Origin: Alteriqipengyuania halimionae | GTDB lineage: Bacteria > Pseudomonadota > Alphaproteobacteria > Sphingomonadales > Sphingomonadaceae | NCBI RefSeq assembly: GCF_009827575.1 | Contig: NZ_WTYR01000001.1 | Location: 2,733,262-2,797,261, forward strand | Reading direction: 5' to 3' | DNA length: 64,000 bases | Part shown: positions 25,353-32,815 of the stretch, piece by piece | How positions within the stretch are numbered: the first letter of the stretch is position 1 | Layout: each line of letters opens with the position of its first letter | The notes under the pieces: generated by a model | What the model was told of the DNA's origin: nothing | Seen by the model: only the letters and a program-made list of their open reading frames with translations | Database searches by the model: none | Made by a program: the position numbers and the translations under genes

Positions 25353-26485
25353 CTGTCCAGCGCGCGGCCAAGATCAGCGATGATATCGCTGGCCGCTTCC
25401 AAACCGACCGATAATCGCAGCAGGCCCGGCGTAATTCCCGCCCGGGCCTGCGCTTCGTCGGGCATACCGCGATGGGTCATCGTTGCGGGTACGCAGATCA
25501 GCGAGGAATGGGCCCCGAGCGAGCTGGCGAGGTTCACCAGTTCCAGCCGATCGAGAAAGGCCTCAACCGCCGGACTTCCGCCGACCAGGTCGAACGCGAT
25601 CATGAAACCGGGCCCCGTTTGCTGTTGCTCCGCCAGCGCATGGTCGGGGTGATCGGTGAAGCCCGGATAGTGGACCGCGGCGACCGCGTCGTGATCCGCA
25701 AGATAATCCGCGACCGTCCGCGCGTTCGCTTCCATCGCGGCGACGCGCAGGGGCAGGGTGCGCAGACCGCGCAATGTGCGCGCGGCGGCATCGGGCGAGC
25801 CGAACAGTCCGGCCGCATTGGCCCAGAACTCGATCCGCTCGATCAGCGCGGCATCGCGCGCGAGCAGTGCCCCGCCCACGCAATCGCCATGGCCGTTAAT
25901 CGCCTTGGTGGTCGAATGCATCACGAGGTCGCAGCCTAAGGCGAGCGGTTGCTGCCGGCACGGCGTAGGGAGCGTATTGTCGGCGACGGTCAGCGCGCCG
26001 GCTTTTTTTGCCTTGGCGGCGACGCTGGCGATATCGGTCAGCCGGAGGAGAGGATTGCTCGGCGTCTCGATCCACACCATCGCCGTCTCGGTCGCGAGCG
26101 CGGCGTCGAGGGCATCGTCGTCGGTCAGGTCGACGAATTCGACCGACAGCCGGCCTTGCTCTGCCAGCGCCTCGAGCAGGCGATAGGTCCCGCCATAGCA
26201 GTCGTGCGGCGCAATCACCCGGGCAGAGGAGGGGATCAGGAGCAGCGCGAGGAGCGCCGCGGATTGCCCGCTGCTCGTCACCACGCCGCCGTTCGCGCCT
26301 TCGAGTTCGGCCAGTCGCGTGACCAGTTCGTCGCGATTGGGATTGGCGCTGCGCGAATAATCGGGCGAGGGCTTTTCGTCGGGGCTGTCCCAGCGATAGC
26401 TGTCGGATCTTCGTAGCGGTGCCACGATATCGCGCCCTTCGCGGCTGGCGGCCGCGACCACCGTACCCGGTGCGCGGCTGCTCAC
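25349..26485 (-). CDS. Cystathionine gamma-synthase / O-acylhomoserine sulfhydrylase family PLP enzyme
   Basis: 378-residue PLP enzyme of the Cys/Met metabolism (MetB/MetC/MetZ) family. Visible features: the Tyr/Gly region DCYGGTYRLLEAL, the Asp that holds the pyridine nitrogen in LTVADNTLP and the PLP-binding Lys in VMHSTTKAINGHGDCVGG (the family has SxTKY.xGHSD here; this protein has Ala-Ile-Asn after the Lys). The segment LGAHSSLICVPATMTH near the C terminus is typical. It is the third gene of hom-metX-this; its GTG overlaps the metX stop. By context it converts O-acylhomoserine to cystathionine or homocysteine; MetB and MetZ cannot be told apart by eye. Confidence 0.88.
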   Translation of the reverse strand: MSSRAPGTVVAAASREGRDIVAPLRRSDSYRWDSPDEKPSPDYSRSANPNRDELVTRLAELEGANGGVVTSSGQSAALLALLLIPSSARVIAPHDCYGGTYRLLEALAEQGRLSVEFVDLTDDDALDAALATETAMVWIETPSNPLLRLTDIASVAAKAKKAGALTVADNTLPTPCRQQPLALGCDLVMHSTTKAINGHGDCVGGALLARDAALIERIEFWANAAGLFGSPDAAARTLRGLRTLPLRVAAMEANARTVADYLADHDAVAAVHYPGFTDHPDHALAEQQQTGPGFMIAFDLVGGSPAVEAFLDRLELVNLASSLGAHSSLICVPATMTHRGMPDEAQARAGITPGLLRLSVGLEAASDIIADLGRALDS

Positions 26486-27498
26486 AATCCTGGCACCAGC
26501 GGGGCGACAAGGCTGGCAATCGCGCGCGGCTCCTTCAGAAAGGCGTCGTGGCCATACAGGCTGGAGATCGCATGGAAACGCGCATCGGGCAGCGCTGCGG
26601 CCAGATCTTCGAGCTGTTCGAGCGGGACCAGACGATCCTCCGCCGCGCCGATGACCGTTACCGGCACGCGAATGGCGCGCGGGTCTACGCGGTGGCGGTC
26701 GATCGAGGCGCTGAGGCTGAGGAAGCGGCCGGGCGACATCACCGCGTCGAACCCGTCGCCGCGCGCGCGAAGGTAAGCACCGGCCGGCGACGCGTCGGTG
26801 GGCGCGGAGCCCTCTATCCCGCTGGCGAAACGCGCGCCGAATTCCTCCGCCGTGCGATAACAGGTCATGCCGAGCCCGCGCGCGATCGAGAGCGCTTCCG
26901 CGCCGCGTCCGCTTTCGAGACCAAGCGCGACCACGCGGCGCTGCAACTCACGCTGCGCGCTGGCAAACGGGTGGGGGGAAGCAGGTGCAGAGATCGCCGC
27001 CACGCGGCCCACCCTTTCGGGGCGCTCCGCTGCCAGCGCAAGCGCGACCATCCCGCCATAGGATGCGCCCAGCACCAGATCGGCGCGTGCGATACCCAGC
27101 GCATCGAGCGCGGCACAAAGGCACGCGGCCTGATCGCCGGTGGAGGGCGCGAAACCCCCGCTCGGATCGGCGGCGAATTCGATGCCGACCACACGAACAC
27201 GATCCGGATCGACCGCGCAGCCACGTCCTACCACGCCTTTCCACCAGGTCTCGTCGCCTGCCGGGGCCACCACCTCGGGCGTGGCCGATATTCCGCCGAG
27301 CACCACCACAACGGGCGCGGCGGAGGGACCGATGGCGCAAGCACGGAAGGGCGCCAGCTTGTTTGCCAATTCTTCGGGAGGCGCGACCTCGACCTGTCGC
27401 AGGCAACAGTCGGTTTCCGGATCGACCGTCCGCGGTTCTTTTTTCGGTGTGCCCGTAATTCGGGCTTCGGTAATTCGGGGTTCGGCGAGGGCGCTCAT
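26482..27498 (-). CDS. metX: Homoserine O-acyltransferase (MetX family)
   Basis: 338-residue alpha/beta-hydrolase-fold enzyme that acylates homoserine (acetyl- or succinyl-CoA) to commit it to methionine. The oxyanion-type segment VVVLGGISA, the nucleophile elbow GASYGGMVALALA, an Asp in GAAEDRLVP and a His in YGHDAFLKE complete the triad. The first 45 or so residues are an extra, poorly conserved extension containing a pentapeptide tandem repeat (EPRIT-EARIT) encoded by a 15-bp repeat at 27455-27484. The ATG overlaps the stop of hom. Whether the donor is acetyl- or succinyl-CoA is not decidable here. Confidence 0.86.
   Translation of the reverse strand: MSALAEPRITEARITGTPKKEPRTVDPETDCCLRQVEVAPPEELANKLAPFRACAIGPSAAPVVVVLGGISATPEVVAPAGDETWWKGVVGRGCAVDPDRVRVVGIEFAADPSGGFAPSTGDQAACLCAALDALGIARADLVLGASYGGMVALALAAERPERVGRVAAISAPASPHPFASAQRELQRRVVALGLESGRGAEALSIARGLGMTCYRTAEEFGARFASGIEGSAPTDASPAGAYLRARGDGFDAVMSPGRFLSLSASIDRHRVDPRAIRVPVTVIGAAEDRLVPLEQLEDLAAALPDARFHAISSLYGHDAFLKEPRAIASLVAPLVPGL
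27455..27484 (-). repeat. 15-bp tandem duplication inside metX
   Basis: Two adjacent copies on the plus strand, GTAATTCGGGCTTCG and GTAATTCGGGGTTCG, differing at one base. They encode the N-terminal pentapeptide pair EPRIT/EARIT of MetX. The frame is kept. Confidence 0.85.
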
Positions 27499-28496
27499 CG
27501 GGCCAGCTCCGCTGCGATGGCGCGAAGATCGCCCATGATCGCCTCTGCGGTCGGCTCACCGCCGGCACCCGGGCCGTGACACGAGAAGCGCTGCCCGCCT
27601 TCCAGCGCGATGGTCGCCACGTTGCCTTCGCCGTCGGGCACATCGCCCGCGAACCCGTCGGCCGGCACCAGGCTCACTGTCGCGCAGGTCGGTTTGATCA
27701 CGCAGGCCTGGACATAGCGCACGCCCGACGCCGCGATCTCGGCGGCGCGTGCCGGGGTGAGCGGCTCGACCATCACCGGATAATCGTCGGGCGCATGGCC
27801 GAAGGCTTCGGCGGCGACGATCCGGCTTTTCGCGGTGGCATCGGCGCCGGAAAGATCGTTGGTCGGGTCCGCCTCGGCGAGCCCTGCTGCCTGCGCCGTC
27901 TCGAGGGCAGACTGGAAATCGGTGCCGCGTTCAATTTCGTGGAGGAGGTAATTGAGCGTGCCGTTGAGCACCGCGTCGATCCGCGCGATGTTTCCGGCCG
28001 ACCTGGCTTCGGCGACGGTTTCGAGAACGGGGGCGCCGCCGCCCACCGCCGCGCTGAAGCGCAGTTGTGCTCCATGGTCGCGTGCCAGTTGGGCGAGCGC
28101 GACATACTCGGCGTCGATCACCCGCTTGCTCGCGCTGGCCAGCGACTTTCCGCGCGCCAGCACTGCCCGGCTGACTGCGAGGCCGACTTCGTCGCTGCTC
28201 AGCGCATCGACGAAGATATCCGCCTCGCTCGCGGCGAAAGCGGCTGCATCGGTGATCGGCGCTATCTTCGGCTTCACCGCGCGGGCGCGCGCCGGATCGC
28301 GCACCAGCACAGCAGTCAATTCGAAGCGTGGATCATCCTCGATCGCGCGGACCAGGGCCGCGCCTACGGTCCCGAGCCCTGCTACCGCCACCCGGATCGG
28401 ATCAGTTTTGCTGTCCGGGGAGGGAGCCGAGCTCTCGGTGGTACACTGGTCCTGGCGCGGGGCCGGGCCGTTGGAAAATTCGGAAATCGCAAGCAC
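27495..28496 (-). CDS. hom: Homoserine dehydrogenase lacking the ACT domain
   Basis: NAD(P)-dependent reduction of aspartate semialdehyde to homoserine. Rossmann motif VAVAGLGTVGAALV near residue 40, and the substrate-site region GGGAPVLETV plus NGTLNYLLHEIERG, AGLAEADPTNDLSGADA. The protein has about 333 residues and ends right after the catalytic domain (LRAIAAELAR), so the roughly 90-residue ACT domain that gives threonine feedback control in most bacterial enzymes is missing. Start chosen at GTG 28496, with GAGGA 8 bases upstream; an in-frame ATG at 28568 lies in the structured leader and is less likely. First gene of the methionine operon; ATGA overlap with metX. Confidence 0.87.
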   Translation of the reverse strand: MLAISEFSNGPAPRQDQCTTESSAPSPDSKTDPIRVAVAGLGTVGAALVRAIEDDPRFELTAVLVRDPARARAVKPKIAPITDAAAFAASEADIFVDALSSDEVGLAVSRAVLARGKSLASASKRVIDAEYVALAQLARDHGAQLRFSAAVGGGAPVLETVAEARSAGNIARIDAVLNGTLNYLLHEIERGTDFQSALETAQAAGLAEADPTNDLSGADATAKSRIVAAEAFGHAPDDYPVMVEPLTPARAAEIAASGVRYVQACVIKPTCATVSLVPADGFAGDVPDGEGNVATIALEGGQRFSCHGPGAGGEPTAEAIMGDLRAIAAELAR

Positions 28497-28499
28497 GTC

Positions 28500-28516
28500 T
28501 CGTATCCTCGAATACG
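28500..28516 (-). promoter_or_regulatory. Hairpin presenting the hom ribosome-binding site
   Basis: On the minus strand CGTAT-TCGAGG-ATACG forms a 5-bp stem with the GAGG of the Shine-Dalgarno in its loop, 8 bases before the GTG start. It lies about 50 nt after the SAM-clan-like fold, a position suited to translational control. The stem is short, so its relevance is uncertain. Confidence 0.45.
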
Positions 28517-28559
28517 GTGACGATACTGCCTTTTGGATAACCCCGCTCGGTTGCCCTTC

Positions 28560-28655
28560 TGGCCGCATCGTCCTGTTGACAGGACCGCCACCTTGCCCGG
28601 GAGGGCAGGTTGGCGTGGCCGCGAACGAACTCGCGCCACTCTTGATGCAGACGGC
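28560..28655 (-). ncRNA. Candidate SAM-clan riboswitch (SAM-I/IV-variant-like) upstream of hom-metX-metB/Z
   Basis: The minus-strand leader folds into a four-way junction: P1 GCATC/GATGC (28644-28648 with 28565-28569), P2 GTGGC/GCCAC (28635-28639 with 28615-28619, extended inside by GCGA/TCGC), P3 (28603-28614 with 28587-28598, GCCAACCTGCCC against GGGCAAGGTGGC) and P4 GTCCTGT/ACAGGAC (28570-28585). The order of helices, the CATCAAGAG after P1 and the GCCAACC...AGGTGGC of P3 resemble the SAM-I clan (ATCAAGAG, GCAACC...AGGTGC). Position before methionine genes supports SAM sensing. The exact class needs a covariance-model search. Confidence 0.65.
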
Positions 28656-28682
28656 AGGATTTCTCCGGTCCGTCTGGTTCCA

Positions 28683-28711
28683 TGACTAGGATGGCGCGCG
28701 CTGCGGGTCAA
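28683..28711 (-). promoter_or_regulatory. Candidate sigma-70 promoter of the methionine operon
   Basis: Minus-strand TTGACC (28706-28711) and TAGTCA (28683-28688) with a 17-base spacer. Transcription would start near 28676, about 28 nt before the first riboswitch helix. Confidence 0.55.
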
Positions 28712-28759
28712 CCCGTATCCGTATCGGCGGGAAATCGTGCGCGCCGATGCAAATATCGC

Positions 28760-28788
28760 TTGGCGGGGACGGTAAATAAGGCGATAAT
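28760..28788 (+). promoter_or_regulatory. Candidate sigma-70 promoter of the acidic lipoprotein gene
   Basis: TTGGCG (28760-28765) and GATAAT (28783-28788) with a 17-base spacer, 33 bases before the ATG at 28822. It is divergent from the methionine-operon promoter, about 50 bp away. Confidence 0.6.
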
Positions 28789-28821
28789 ATGGCGGTCAAT
28801 CATGACACAGGAATCACGAAT

Positions 28822-29052
28822 ATGAAAAAGCTTGTTCTCGTCGCTCTCCTTCCGTTCGCCGTCGCCGCTTGCGACAAGCCGGCCGACGAAACGGTTGCGG
28901 AAGAAGAAGTCGTTGAAGTCGAAGCCGCTCCGGTTGACGCCACCGCGACCGACCCGATGACCGCCGAGACCCCGGCCGCCGACGCCATCGCCACCGACGC
29001 TCCGGTCGGCGAAGAAACCCCGGCTCCGGAAGCGACCGAAACCCCGATGTAA
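28822..29052 (+). CDS. Small, very acidic lipoprotein of unknown function
   Basis: 76 residues. The signal MKKLVLVALLPFAVAAC ends in a lipobox with the lipidated cysteine at 17. The remaining 60 residues are a low-complexity chain of Glu, Ala, Pro, Thr and Val with about a quarter acidic residues and almost no basic ones, so it is probably unstructured. The start ATG at 28822 has AGGAA 8 bases upstream; an in-frame ATG at 28789 would add a non-signal stretch and overlaps the promoter. Has its own promoter and a strong terminator, so it is a single-gene unit. Function unknown. Confidence 0.82.
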   Translation: MKKLVLVALLPFAVAACDKPADETVAEEEVVEVEAAPVDATATDPMTAETPAADAIATDAPVGEETPAPEATETPM

Positions 29053-29103
29053 TGAAACCGGGCCCGGCTGTCGGCCAGGCCTGCTTGTTCCATTCGAAAC
29101 ACG

Positions 29104-29135
29104 AAGGCCCGCCGGTTTCGGCGGGCCTTTTCGTT
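29104..29135 (+). terminator. Rho-independent terminator after the acidic lipoprotein gene
   Basis: Ten-bp stem AAGGCCCGCC (29104-29113) / GGCGGGCCTT (29120-29129), 6-base loop, followed by T residues. It lies 50 bases after the lipoprotein stop and 30 bases before the stop of the convergent LON-domain gene. Confidence 0.9.
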
Positions 29136-29166
29136 TGGGGGACCTTCTCGTTTGTGGGGCGAGTGC

Positions 29167-29781
29167 CTATTGCAGCGTGACGCGGTCCTCGTCGCTGTCG
29201 CGCGCACCGAAGAACTGCATCAGCTGGACCAGCAGCTCGCAGCGCGATCTGAGATCGTCGGCTTCTAACAGGGCCTGCTTGCTGGCATGGTCGAACGGCG
29301 CGATCTGGCTCACGCCGTCGATCAGCGTCTCGTCGTCGAGCTGTGCGATCGAACCCCAATCGACGCTGTAGCCTTGCGCATCGGCAAAGCGGCGCGCCTC
29401 GCGTTCGAAATCGGCGCGGGCGATCGTGCTCAATGCCTGGTTGAGGCGATCCTCGATCAATTCGGCTTCGACCTGGCGGAACTGCGTCGTCACGTCGAGT
29501 TCGCGCACGATGGCGAATCGCGATTCGCCTTCGAGCACGATGTCGAAGCCGCCGTCGTCCTTGGCCTCGACCTCGCCGATCTTCCCGAGGCACCCGATTC
29601 GGAACAGCGGCGAGCCCTCCTCGGGTTTTTCGGGCTGGATCATGCCGATTCGCCGATCGCGGGCCAGCGCATCGGTCACCAGCGCGCGGTAGCGCGGCTC
29701 GAAGATGTGCAGCGGCAGGTGCAATCCCGGAAACAGGATCGCGCCGGGCAGCGGAAAGATCGAGATGCGCTGAGCGGGCAT
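29167..29781 (-). CDS. LON substrate-binding (N-terminal) domain protein
   Basis: 204 residues of the COG2802 type, a stand-alone copy of the N-terminal substrate-binding domain of Lon protease without ATPase or protease parts. The start ISIFPLPGAILFPGLHLPLHIFEPRYRALV is diagnostic. The C-terminal half is helical. Its molecular role is not established. The gene follows the thioredoxin/TPR gene with a 2-base gap, suggesting one transcript and a joint role in protein quality control (inference). Confidence 0.88.
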   Translation of the reverse strand: MPAQRISIFPLPGAILFPGLHLPLHIFEPRYRALVTDALARDRRIGMIQPEKPEEGSPLFRIGCLGKIGEVEAKDDGGFDIVLEGESRFAIVRELDVTTQFRQVEAELIEDRLNQALSTIARADFEREARRFADAQGYSVDWGSIAQLDDETLIDGVSQIAPFDHASKQALLEADDLRSRCELLVQLMQFFGARDSDEDRVTLQ

Positions 29782-29783
29782 GC

Positions 29784-30689
29784 CTATCCGAACAGGATCA
29801 AAGAGAGCTGGCGACGTTTATCCGCTACCCACGGGTCTTCGAGACCGACCGCTTCGAAGATCTGCAAGAGCTTGGCCTTGGCCGCGCCTTCATTCCATTC
29901 GGGCTCGTCGCGCACGAGGGCGAGCAGTGTGTCCGCCGCCTCGTCGCGCCGGCCGGCGGCGAAGGCCTTCTCGGCGAAATCGAATTTCTCCTGCGCCCCG
30001 CCGCTCTCGGCTGCGGCGCGCGCTGCATCGAGCTCACCGTCATCGACGTGCTCGCCTGCCAGCTCGACCGCGCTTTTCGCCTGGGCGACCGCGGGATCGT
30101 CTTGGATTTCGGCGGGAACGGCGTCGAGCGCGGCCTGCGCTTCGTCTTTGAGACCGGCCAGCGCCAGTGCGCGAATCAGCCCGGCATGGGCCTCGGCGCT
30201 ATCGGGCTTCATCTCGACGATCTGGGCGAAAATACCCGCCGCGCGCTCGCCATCGCCGCCCGCGAGCACTTCCTCGCCCATAGCGATCAGCGGGGCGATA
30301 TCCTGCTCGGGCTGCCCACCCGCTTCATCGCCGGACTGGATCGGCAATTGCGCAAGAATCTGGTCGAGCATCTGCTTCATCTGCGATTCGCTGCGCGCCT
30401 TGGTCAGGTCGGCGACCGGCTGGCCCTGGAACATCGCATAGATGGTCGGGATCGACTGGACCTGGAACTGGCTCGCGATGAACTTTTCCTGGTCGACGTC
30501 GACCTTCTTCAGGATCACGCCCTTGTCGGCGTACTCGGCCGCAACCTTCTCCAGCATCGGGGCGATCGCCTTGCACGGCCCGCACCAGTCGGCATGGAAA
30601 TCGAGGATGACGAGATTCGTCATCGACGGCTCGACGATGTCTTTCTTGAAGCGTTCGACGGCCTTCTGCTCGTCGATATTGAGACCCAT
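29784..30689 (-). CDS. Thioredoxin-like/TPR protein (CnoX/YbbN type)
   Basis: About 301 residues. The N-terminal thioredoxin fold carries an intact FHADWCGPCKAIAPMLEKVA site (Cys36, Cys39), unlike the E. coli CnoX/YbbN, which lacks the redox pair. The C-terminal 180 residues are helical TPR-like repeats. YbbN/CnoX is a holdase that hands clients to GroEL and protects them from chlorine stress; a similar role is inferred here, with possible real redox activity. Start: ATG 30689, but a TTG at 30695 has the better-spaced GGGGA and could be used instead. Upstream of the LON-domain gene. Confidence 0.88.
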   Translation of the reverse strand: MGLNIDEQKAVERFKKDIVEPSMTNLVILDFHADWCGPCKAIAPMLEKVAAEYADKGVILKKVDVDQEKFIASQFQVQSIPTIYAMFQGQPVADLTKARSESQMKQMLDQILAQLPIQSGDEAGGQPEQDIAPLIAMGEEVLAGGDGERAAGIFAQIVEMKPDSAEAHAGLIRALALAGLKDEAQAALDAVPAEIQDDPAVAQAKSAVELAGEHVDDGELDAARAAAESGGAQEKFDFAEKAFAAGRRDEAADTLLALVRDEPEWNEGAAKAKLLQIFEAVGLEDPWVADKRRQLSLILFG

Positions 30690-30784
30690 GCTGGCCAATG
30701 CGTTTCCCCTATCTACGGTGTGCGTCCTATTTGGCCATTCTTCGCGCTTTGTGAAGGGCAGGAGCAAAAGGCGCATTTTTTGGC

Positions 30785-30813
30785 TTGCGGGCGGAAAACA
30801 CCGCTGCTAGTTG
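30785..30813 (+). promoter_or_regulatory. Weak candidate promoter for tRNA-Gly(GCC)
   Basis: TTGCGG (30785-30790) and TAGTTG (30808-30813) with 17-base spacing, about 44 bases before the mature tRNA. Only a partial match to consensus. Confidence 0.35.
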
Positions 30814-30856
30814 CGCGCCTCTCGCAAGGGGCACGACCCCTTCTTTCGATGGATAT

Positions 30857-30931
30857 GCGGGCGTAGCTCAGGGGTAGAGCACAACCTTGCCAAGGTTGGG
30901 GTCGGGCGTTCGAATCGCCTCGCCCGCTCCA
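30857..30931 (+). tRNA. tRNA-Gly(GCC)
   Basis: Complete cloverleaf: acceptor GCGGGCG/CGCCCGC, D-arm GCTCAGGGGTAGAGC, anticodon arm CAACC-TTGCCAA-GGTTG with anticodon GCC, T-arm GGGCG-TTCGAAT-CGCCT, discriminator T and an encoded CCA. Reads GGC/GGT codons. Confidence 0.97.
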
Positions 30932-31030
30932 TCGAAACATTTTCTCGACAGACACGATCAACCGCCTCCGGCGGACGCGGCAGCCACCGGCGCGCAGCGT
31001 GTCGGCATGCGCGCGATGGTGGTCCTGTGA

Positions 31031-31588
31031 TCAGGTGCCGGCTTTGCCGTCGCCGTCGGTATCGACCACCGGTCGCTCTACGACGACGTCGGTGTCGTCG
31101 CGGCCCCGCGCAGCCTCGGCAAGACCTTCGGCGCGGCCCTCCGCACGGGCCTTGTCGAGCTCGGCCTGATGGGTCTCGGCGCGCGCCTCATTGGCTTCGA
31201 CTTCGCCTTCGCGACGCGCGCGCACGGTCTTCCAGCTCCCAACGAGATGGCCATAGGCAAAGGTCAGCAGCAGCCCGCCCGCGACGGCGAGGTTGAGCCA
31301 CAGCAGGTCGACCTGTGCCGGATCGTTGAAATCGCGGTGGAAGAACAGGATCGTCAACGCGGTGAAGACGAACAGCACGAGCGAGGCAATTCGCGTCGCA
31401 AAGCCCAAGGCGAGGGCGAGGCCCGCCACGATCTGGATCACGGCCGCGGGGATCACCAGCGAGGGATCGAGACCCGCGCTGAGGAAATCGGCCCCGGCCC
31501 GCTCGGGATCCATGATTTGGTTGGCGCCCGCGACGACGAACAGGATGGCGATCAGGATACGACCGAGGATTGCAGCAATGGTAGCCAT
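31031..31588 (-). CDS. DoxX-family membrane protein with charged C-terminal tail
   Basis: 185 residues. Four membrane helices with the DoxX start (ILGRILIAILFVVAGANQI, then AAVIQIVAGLALALGF). After residue 120 a hydrophilic, highly charged helical tail rich in Glu, Ala and Arg extends to the C terminus (ARAETHQAELDKARAEGRAEG); this tail is longer than usual for the family and may form a coiled coil. DoxX proteins are linked to redox balance but have no proven reaction. It lies 33 bases after the reductase gene on the same strand. Confidence 0.85.
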   Translation of the reverse strand: MATIAAILGRILIAILFVVAGANQIMDPERAGADFLSAGLDPSLVIPAAVIQIVAGLALALGFATRIASLVLFVFTALTILFFHRDFNDPAQVDLLWLNLAVAGGLLLTFAYGHLVGSWKTVRARREGEVEANEARAETHQAELDKARAEGRAEGLAEAARGRDDTDVVVERPVVDTDGDGKAGT

Positions 31589-31621
31589 GTCGAATTTCCC
31601 CTTTGATGGGTGAGGTGCGGA

Positions 31622-32815
31622 TCAGCTTTCGGGTTCGAAGGTCAGTTCGGCGCGTTCGCGCAGACGCTCGACCAGCGCTTCACCCAGGATGCTGCCGGGC
31701 GTGCCGACGCCGCCTGCATGCTCGCTTTCGAGCAGCGCCATGCCGGTTTCGCCCAGCATCCGGCTGGTCGACCCATAGCCCGGATCGTAGCGCCCCTTCA
31801 CGGCATAGCGGATGGAATTGCCGTCCGGGTAATGGCCGATGAACAGCAGGTCGTAATGGCCGTTCTCGCGCTGCTCGGGCGTGGGGCCTTCGCCGGGTTT
31901 GGGCCCGCCATCGCCGAACGGCGCCTTGAGCGCGGCGCCGATCGCCTTGGCCGCCTGCTTGCCCATTTCGCCCGGACTGGTGAGGACCATTTCGTCATAG
32001 CGGAAATCCTCTCCATACTTATGGCCGGAGAGGCAATTGGTGCGGTGGACGTTCTTGGTGTTGATCCCCGCCATGATGAACGGTGCGGACCAGCTTTCGA
32101 GATCGTCGTCATAGACCGGCAGCATGCCGCCCGGCTGTTCGGGCCCGCTGAAATCGCCGCACAGCAGGAACGGGTCCTTCATCTGTGCGAATTCCTTGGG
32201 GTGCTTTGCGGCCGAAGCCATGGTCGCCTTGAGGCTCGCTGCGGTGCCGCCCGAGAAGGTGCCTTCCATCTTGCGGACGCGGCCCTTCACCCTGGGCGCA
32301 GGCTTGCCGAAGCGCTTCACCGCTTCGGCCTGCAGCATCATCACACCGAGGTCGAACGGGATCGAATCGAAGCCCGACGAGAAGCTGATGCGCGCGCCGC
32401 TTTCCTTCGCCTGCGCATCGTATTTCGCGATCATCTTGTGCATCCAGACCGGCTCGCCGCACAGATCGGCATAGTCGGTCCCGGCCTTCGCGCAGGCTGC
32501 CAGCAACGGTTCGCCGTAGAGCTGGTAGGGCCCGACTGTGGTCAGCACGACCTTCGTGCGCGCGACCATCGCATCGAGGCTCGCCGGATCGTCGGCATCG
32601 GCGATCACCAGCGGGGTATCGCCGGGCGCGCCGATCAGTGTGCGGACATCCTCCAGTTTCGCCTGGTTGCGACCCGCCATCGCCCATTTGGGGGCGTCGG
32701 TCTTGTCGCCATATTCGCGCACGAAATGTTCGGCCACGAGCCGTCCGGTATAGCCGGTCGCGCCGTAGACGATGATATCGAATTCGCGGGCTTCGTCTGT
32801 CTCGGGGGCGGTCAT
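31622..32815 (-). CDS. Saccharopine dehydrogenase-like (trans-acting enoyl reductase family) oxidoreductase
   Basis: About 397 residues. The N-terminal Rossmann fold has FDIIVYGATGYTGRLVAEHF and further typical segments WAMAGRNQAKLE and VVLTTVGPYQLYGEPL. These belong to the family that includes mycobacterial trans-acting enoyl reductases; the substrate in proteobacteria is unknown, so only the NAD(P) fold is asserted. I take the start at ATG 32815, which overlaps the stop of the alpha/beta hydrolase-OsmC gene (ATGA). Confidence 0.85.
   Translation of the reverse strand: MTAPETDEAREFDIIVYGATGYTGRLVAEHFVREYGDKTDAPKWAMAGRNQAKLEDVRTLIGAPGDTPLVIADADDPASLDAMVARTKVVLTTVGPYQLYGEPLLAACAKAGTDYADLCGEPVWMHKMIAKYDAQAKESGARISFSSGFDSIPFDLGVMMLQAEAVKRFGKPAPRVKGRVRKMEGTFSGGTAASLKATMASAAKHPKEFAQMKDPFLLCGDFSGPEQPGGMLPVYDDDLESWSAPFIMAGINTKNVHRTNCLSGHKYGEDFRYDEMVLTSPGEMGKQAAKAIGAALKAPFGDGGPKPGEGPTPEQRENGHYDLLFIGHYPDGNSIRYAVKGRYDPGYGSTSRMLGETGMALLESEHAGGVGTPGSILGEALVERLRERAELTFEPES

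Noticed and set aside
28544..28568. ATG at 28568 as the start of hom, adding 24 residues.
   Set aside because: It lies in the 3' strand of the riboswitch P1 helix and lacks a ribosome site; the GTG at 28496 has GAGGA at good spacing.
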